Shown: positions 37,589-39,436 of the stretch, one piece after another
Layout: each line of letters starts with the position of its first letter
Numbering within the stretch: the first letter of the stretch is position 1
DNA from: JAHFJA01 sp964357385
GTDB taxonomy: Bacteria; Patescibacteriota; Patescibacteriia; JACQRZ01
Length of the DNA stretch: 39,436 nt
Direction of reading: 5' to 3'
Assembly (NCBI GenBank): GCA_964357385.1
Contig: CAYHKW010000001.1
Span: 1 to 39,436 of the forward strand
The notes under the pieces: generated by a model
Seen by the model: the letters and a program-made list of their open reading frames with translations, nothing else
Told to the model about the DNA's origin: nothing
Databases searched by the model: none
Made by a program: the position numbers and the translations under genes

Positions 37589-38752
37589 TTAAAGACTCCG
37601 TCCTTTGGGCATATTATGAGCAAGCGTTTGGCGGGCGCTATAGCACGCATCTCTTTCTGTCATAACTCTCGCATTTTGAGCCTTTAACTCATGATTCTCT
37701 CTCTGGAGCTTCACCATTTCGTCATTACGCAACAAAAGCTCCTGAGTAGGCTCATCGAGGCCTTTTTTCACATCCTCCTTGTTCTTTTTCATATCATTAT
37801 CCGCCGCATCCATTATGCGCCCCATGAGAACATCCTGATAATCTCTATAGGTGAGTGCTTGGGGATCACGTTTTGCTTCTTTGACTGCCAACTCTTTCTG
37901 TAATTCAGTATATCCTTCTTCAGAAAACAGAGCCTCATCATAACGTGAAATACCAATACCGGCGGTTGCACGAAACACATATCCATTATCAACAGGAATT
38001 CCTTTTTTCTGAATTGCATCAGCAGTAAGGATCGTTGAACAATCAATTCCTACCATTTTCTCTTGTCCTTCTATTACACCATCCTCGTTGCCGCGAATAT
38101 TCGCATAAATGAAAGTTCGCATTTCCTTCAGAATACTATCCTCTATTTTCCCAACACCTTTTAGTTCAAAACCAAATTCATCCCCTCCCTCGACAGATAA
38201 TTCCACTGCTTCGAGTATCTCTGGATATTGCTCTTTAAGCCGTGTCTCAATCTCTTTTAGCCTGATTGTTACTTTATTCAAAAACTCATCGCCTTTATTG
38301 TGATTGGCGATATCATTGACTGCTTTCAAGCCGTTAATATCAATTGATACGCGTGCATATGTTTCTAATACTGAAAAATCTTTTTCCAATAGCGCTTTCA
38401 CTGCTACCTCACGAACTTTATCTTTCACAGACTCTTTACCATTATAGATAACGCCGCCGCGTTCAAAAAATTGGGTATTGCGAACACCGCCGATAAACTC
38501 GCTTTTTAGTTTTTTTAATTGCTCCTTATCCGTGATACCAAAATTCTCATTTGCAGAAAGCTTCTTGTTAACCAAGTCTTGCACTGCCTTTGGGTATGCA
38601 TCAAGATCAAGGATGCGAGTGGCTTCTGTTTCTGGTCGTGCCAACCATGCGGTGTGTAGCTTATCTCGCATTGAGAGAAAATTCGGATCCACTGATTCTG
38701 TATCAAGTGCTTTACGTTCTATGTCTGGTCGGTCTTTGAGTGCTTCTGTCAT
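37589..38752 (-). CDS. Soluble GGDEF-domain protein (possible diguanylate cyclase)
   Basis: 387 aa from the ATG at 38752; the frame is open upstream, but that part lies in a hairpin. The central domain has the two GGDEF-family landmarks: ARVSIDINGLKAVNDIANHNKGDEFLNKV (the metal and substrate D-x-(N/D)-x-x-K-x-(I/V)-ND motif) and VEGGDEFGFEL (intact GGDEF loop). An unusually long segment follows before ATAGIGISRYDEALF, which matches the late strand. No RxxD inhibitory site is visible five residues before the loop. The N-terminal 120 residues are helical; the C-terminus is a coiled coil (about 335-375). No sensor or membrane helix and no Shine-Dalgarno. Catalysis of c-di-GMP synthesis is plausible but unproven. 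Confidence 0.75.
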   Translation of the reverse strand: MTEALKDRPDIERKALDTESVDPNFLSMRDKLHTAWLARPETEATRILDLDAYPKAVQDLVNKKLSANENFGITDKEQLKKLKSEFIGGVRNTQFFERGGVIYNGKESVKDKVREVAVKALLEKDFSVLETYARVSIDINGLKAVNDIANHNKGDEFLNKVTIRLKEIETRLKEQYPEILEAVELSVEGGDEFGFELKGVGKIEDSILKEMRTFIYANIRGNEDGVIEGQEKMVGIDCSTILTADAIQKKGIPVDNGYVFRATAGIGISRYDEALFSEEGYTELQKELAVKEAKRDPQALTYRDYQDVLMGRIMDAADNDMKKNKEDVKKGLDEPTQELLLRNDEMVKLQRENHELKAQNARVMTERDACYSARQTLAHNMPKGRSL

Positions 38753-38766
38753 AGGAAATAAAAAAA

Positions 38767-38808
38767 GGATTGTTGTACTGCATAGTATACTACACAATAT
38801 AACAATCC
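38767..38808 (-). terminator. 42-bp near-perfect inverted repeat with T-run
   Basis: GGATTGTT and AACAATCC frame a centre that also pairs, down to the palindrome TAGTATACTA (38783-38792). In all, 20 of 21 pairs form on the minus strand (one A-C mismatch), followed by seven Ts (minus strand). It can terminate the 49-aa gene. The centre also holds TATACT on both strands, a possible -10 for the GGDEF gene, whose ATG lies 14 bases beyond. Confidence 0.7.
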
Positions 38809-38829
38809 AAAACAGGAGGGAAAAATGGC

Positions 38830-38979
38830 TCAGGCCGAGGGCTTTTTAGCGTTCTCAAAACCCTTTTGAAATTCTTCGAAATTTTTCAGCTTTTTGAGTT
38901 GAGCTGTTTTTCCCTTATCCATACATGGCTCTGGTGGTATTCCAGACTCCTCTTTCTCCTTCTTTATTTGATCACACAT
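38830..38979 (-). CDS. Small charged orphan protein, 49 aa
   Basis: ATG at 38979 with GGGGAGAG seven bases upstream, stop at 38830-38832. The product is highly charged and probably helical or disordered (CDQIKKEKEESGIPPEPC, then LKKLKNFEEFQKGFENAKK). It has two cysteines (residues 2 and 19). A promoter (39013-39041), a good Shine-Dalgarno and a strong terminator (38767-38808) argue for a real, separately expressed gene. No family recognised. Confidence 0.65.
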   Translation of the reverse strand: MCDQIKKEKEESGIPPEPCMDKGKTAQLKKLKNFEEFQKGFENAKKPSA

Positions 38980-39012
38980 GATACTCTCCCCATACATAGA
39001 ATCAACATAAGC

Positions 39013-39041
39013 ACCCTACACCATTAATACCGCTTTGTCAA
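39013..39041 (-). promoter_or_regulatory. Promoter of the 49-aa gene
   Basis: Minus strand: TTGACA (39036-39041), 17-bp spacer, TAGGGT (39013-39018). Confidence 0.55.
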
Positions 39042-39044
39042 GAT

Positions 39045-39436
39045 CTACTGGGCTACACTAAACACCTCTTCCACTGAGGTAATTCCTTGAAGCGCACGTA
39101 ACAATCCTTCTTGCACCATAGTAATCATGCCGTTTTGCACGGCAATCTCTTGGATAGCATATTCAGAAACCGCAGCGGAAAGCATGACCCCTTCAATATC
39201 TTTGTTCATTGTCATGATTTCATAAATACCAATACGACCCTTATATCCGATTCCATAACAATCATTGCAACCGACGGGTCCCCAAAACTTCATCTCAGTC
39301 ATATCAACACTCACCCCACTGATGGGTGAAATCGTTGAAAGATATCCTTTGACCCGTTCAAGCATTTCACCCTCCAGCGTCATTTCTTTTTTACAGGTCT
39401 GACACAAACGACGTACCAAACACATCGGAAGACCAC
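39045..39436 (-). CDS. Type IV pilus / type II secretion ATPase (PilB/GspE), C-terminal part
   Basis: The frame runs off the right edge, so only the last 129 residues are visible; the ATG at 39425 is internal (GLPMCLVRRLC). The C-terminal zinc-binding region with paired cysteines is present: LVRRLCQTCKKEM and, about 43 residues later, VGCNDCYGIGYKGRIGIYEIM. The family ending follows (IQEIAVQNGMITMVQEGLLRALQGITSVEEVFSV). The ATPase cores (Walker A and B) lie outside the window. PilB-type ATPases drive pilus extension, one of the few surface machines kept in Patescibacteria. Confidence 0.93.
   Translation of the reverse strand, partial: GLPMCLVRRLCQTCKKEMTLEGEMLERVKGYLSTISPISGVSVDMTEMKFWGPVGCNDCYGIGYKGRIGIYEIMTMNKDIEGVMLSAAVSEYAIQEIAVQNGMITMVQEGLLRALQGITSVEEVFSVAQ

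Noticed and set aside
38825..38869. A 14-codon plus-strand frame (ATG after AGGAGGG) that looks like a leader peptide.
   Set aside because: It lies antisense within the better supported 49-aa minus-strand gene and no plus-strand gene follows; the AGGAGGG match is probably chance.

Overview
The window looks like part of a Candidate Phyla Radiation (Patescibacteria) genome, probably from a metagenome assembly. The standard code is used (TGA stops), many proteins are short or orphan, and there is a large lamin-tail-domain surface protein, a UDP-glucose dehydrogenase-type protein without a C-terminal domain, a DUF2304/GT2 pair, TrmB-type regulators, a PilB/GspE-type ATPase and few classical pathways. 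Two 10-N gaps (10348-10357, 14468-14477) each interrupt a gene that becomes one open frame when the Ns are removed. The lineage is inferred from gene content only.

Layout: 1-723 partial orphan gene (-); 975-4064 secreted LTD/PKD protein; 4140-5291 orphan; 5373-5843 rlmH; 5848-5922 tRNA-Gly(GCC); 5960-10130 accessory block (orphan, TrmB regulator, tandem-repeat protein, transglutaminase-like protein); 10131-10965 UDP-glucose dehydrogenase family (-); 11130-12189 GT2 plus DUF2304; 12245-15203 sugar kinase, class II aldolase and 2-hydroxyacid dehydrogenase operon; 15280-15413 likely structured RNA; 15445-19390 Hsp20, orphan, ABC exporter and DUF3298 protein (all -); 19461-20233 YggT and holin-like membrane proteins; 20357-22844 cyclopropane synthase plus FAD oxidoreductase; 22849-26398 a three-gene operon (-) with a KaiC-like double ATPase, a polytopic membrane protein and a Cache/HAMP receptor-like protein; 26512-29664 phosphoglycerate mutase, DUF305, orphan, HAD nucleotidase, membrane protein; 29683-34138 a second accessory block ending at tRNA-Glu(TTC) (34139-34213, -); 34229-36460 GT2, tsaD, tsaE; 36510-39436 orphan membrane protein, orphan, GGDEF protein, 49-aa protein and the end of a PilB/GspE-type ATPase (all -).

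The most striking pattern is that both accessory blocks abut a tRNA gene and contain several dispersed copies, all in the tRNA's orientation, of a short sequence resembling the 3' part of that tRNA plus its downstream terminator. Copies are at about 7622-7672, 9205-9257 and 10072-10129 (Gly side) and at 30409-30470, 31594-31653, 32450-32511 and 33463-33524 (Glu side). Between copies lie one to three genes in either orientation, usually with their own promoter and ribosome binding site. One copy truncates a CopG-type antitoxin. I infer two tRNA-anchored arrays of gene cassettes built by repeated site-specific insertion; no integrase is visible in the window.

A second pattern concerns expression signals. 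Orphan or accessory genes tend to have near-consensus TTGACA/TATAAT promoters with 16-18 bp spacers plus clear Shine-Dalgarno sequences, while conserved housekeeping genes mostly have no visible Shine-Dalgarno and often very short leaders. Other candidates for new biology are the KaiC/membrane/HAMP operon, the Cfa plus FAD-oxidase pair (possible branched-chain lipid remodelling), and the RNA at 15280-15413.
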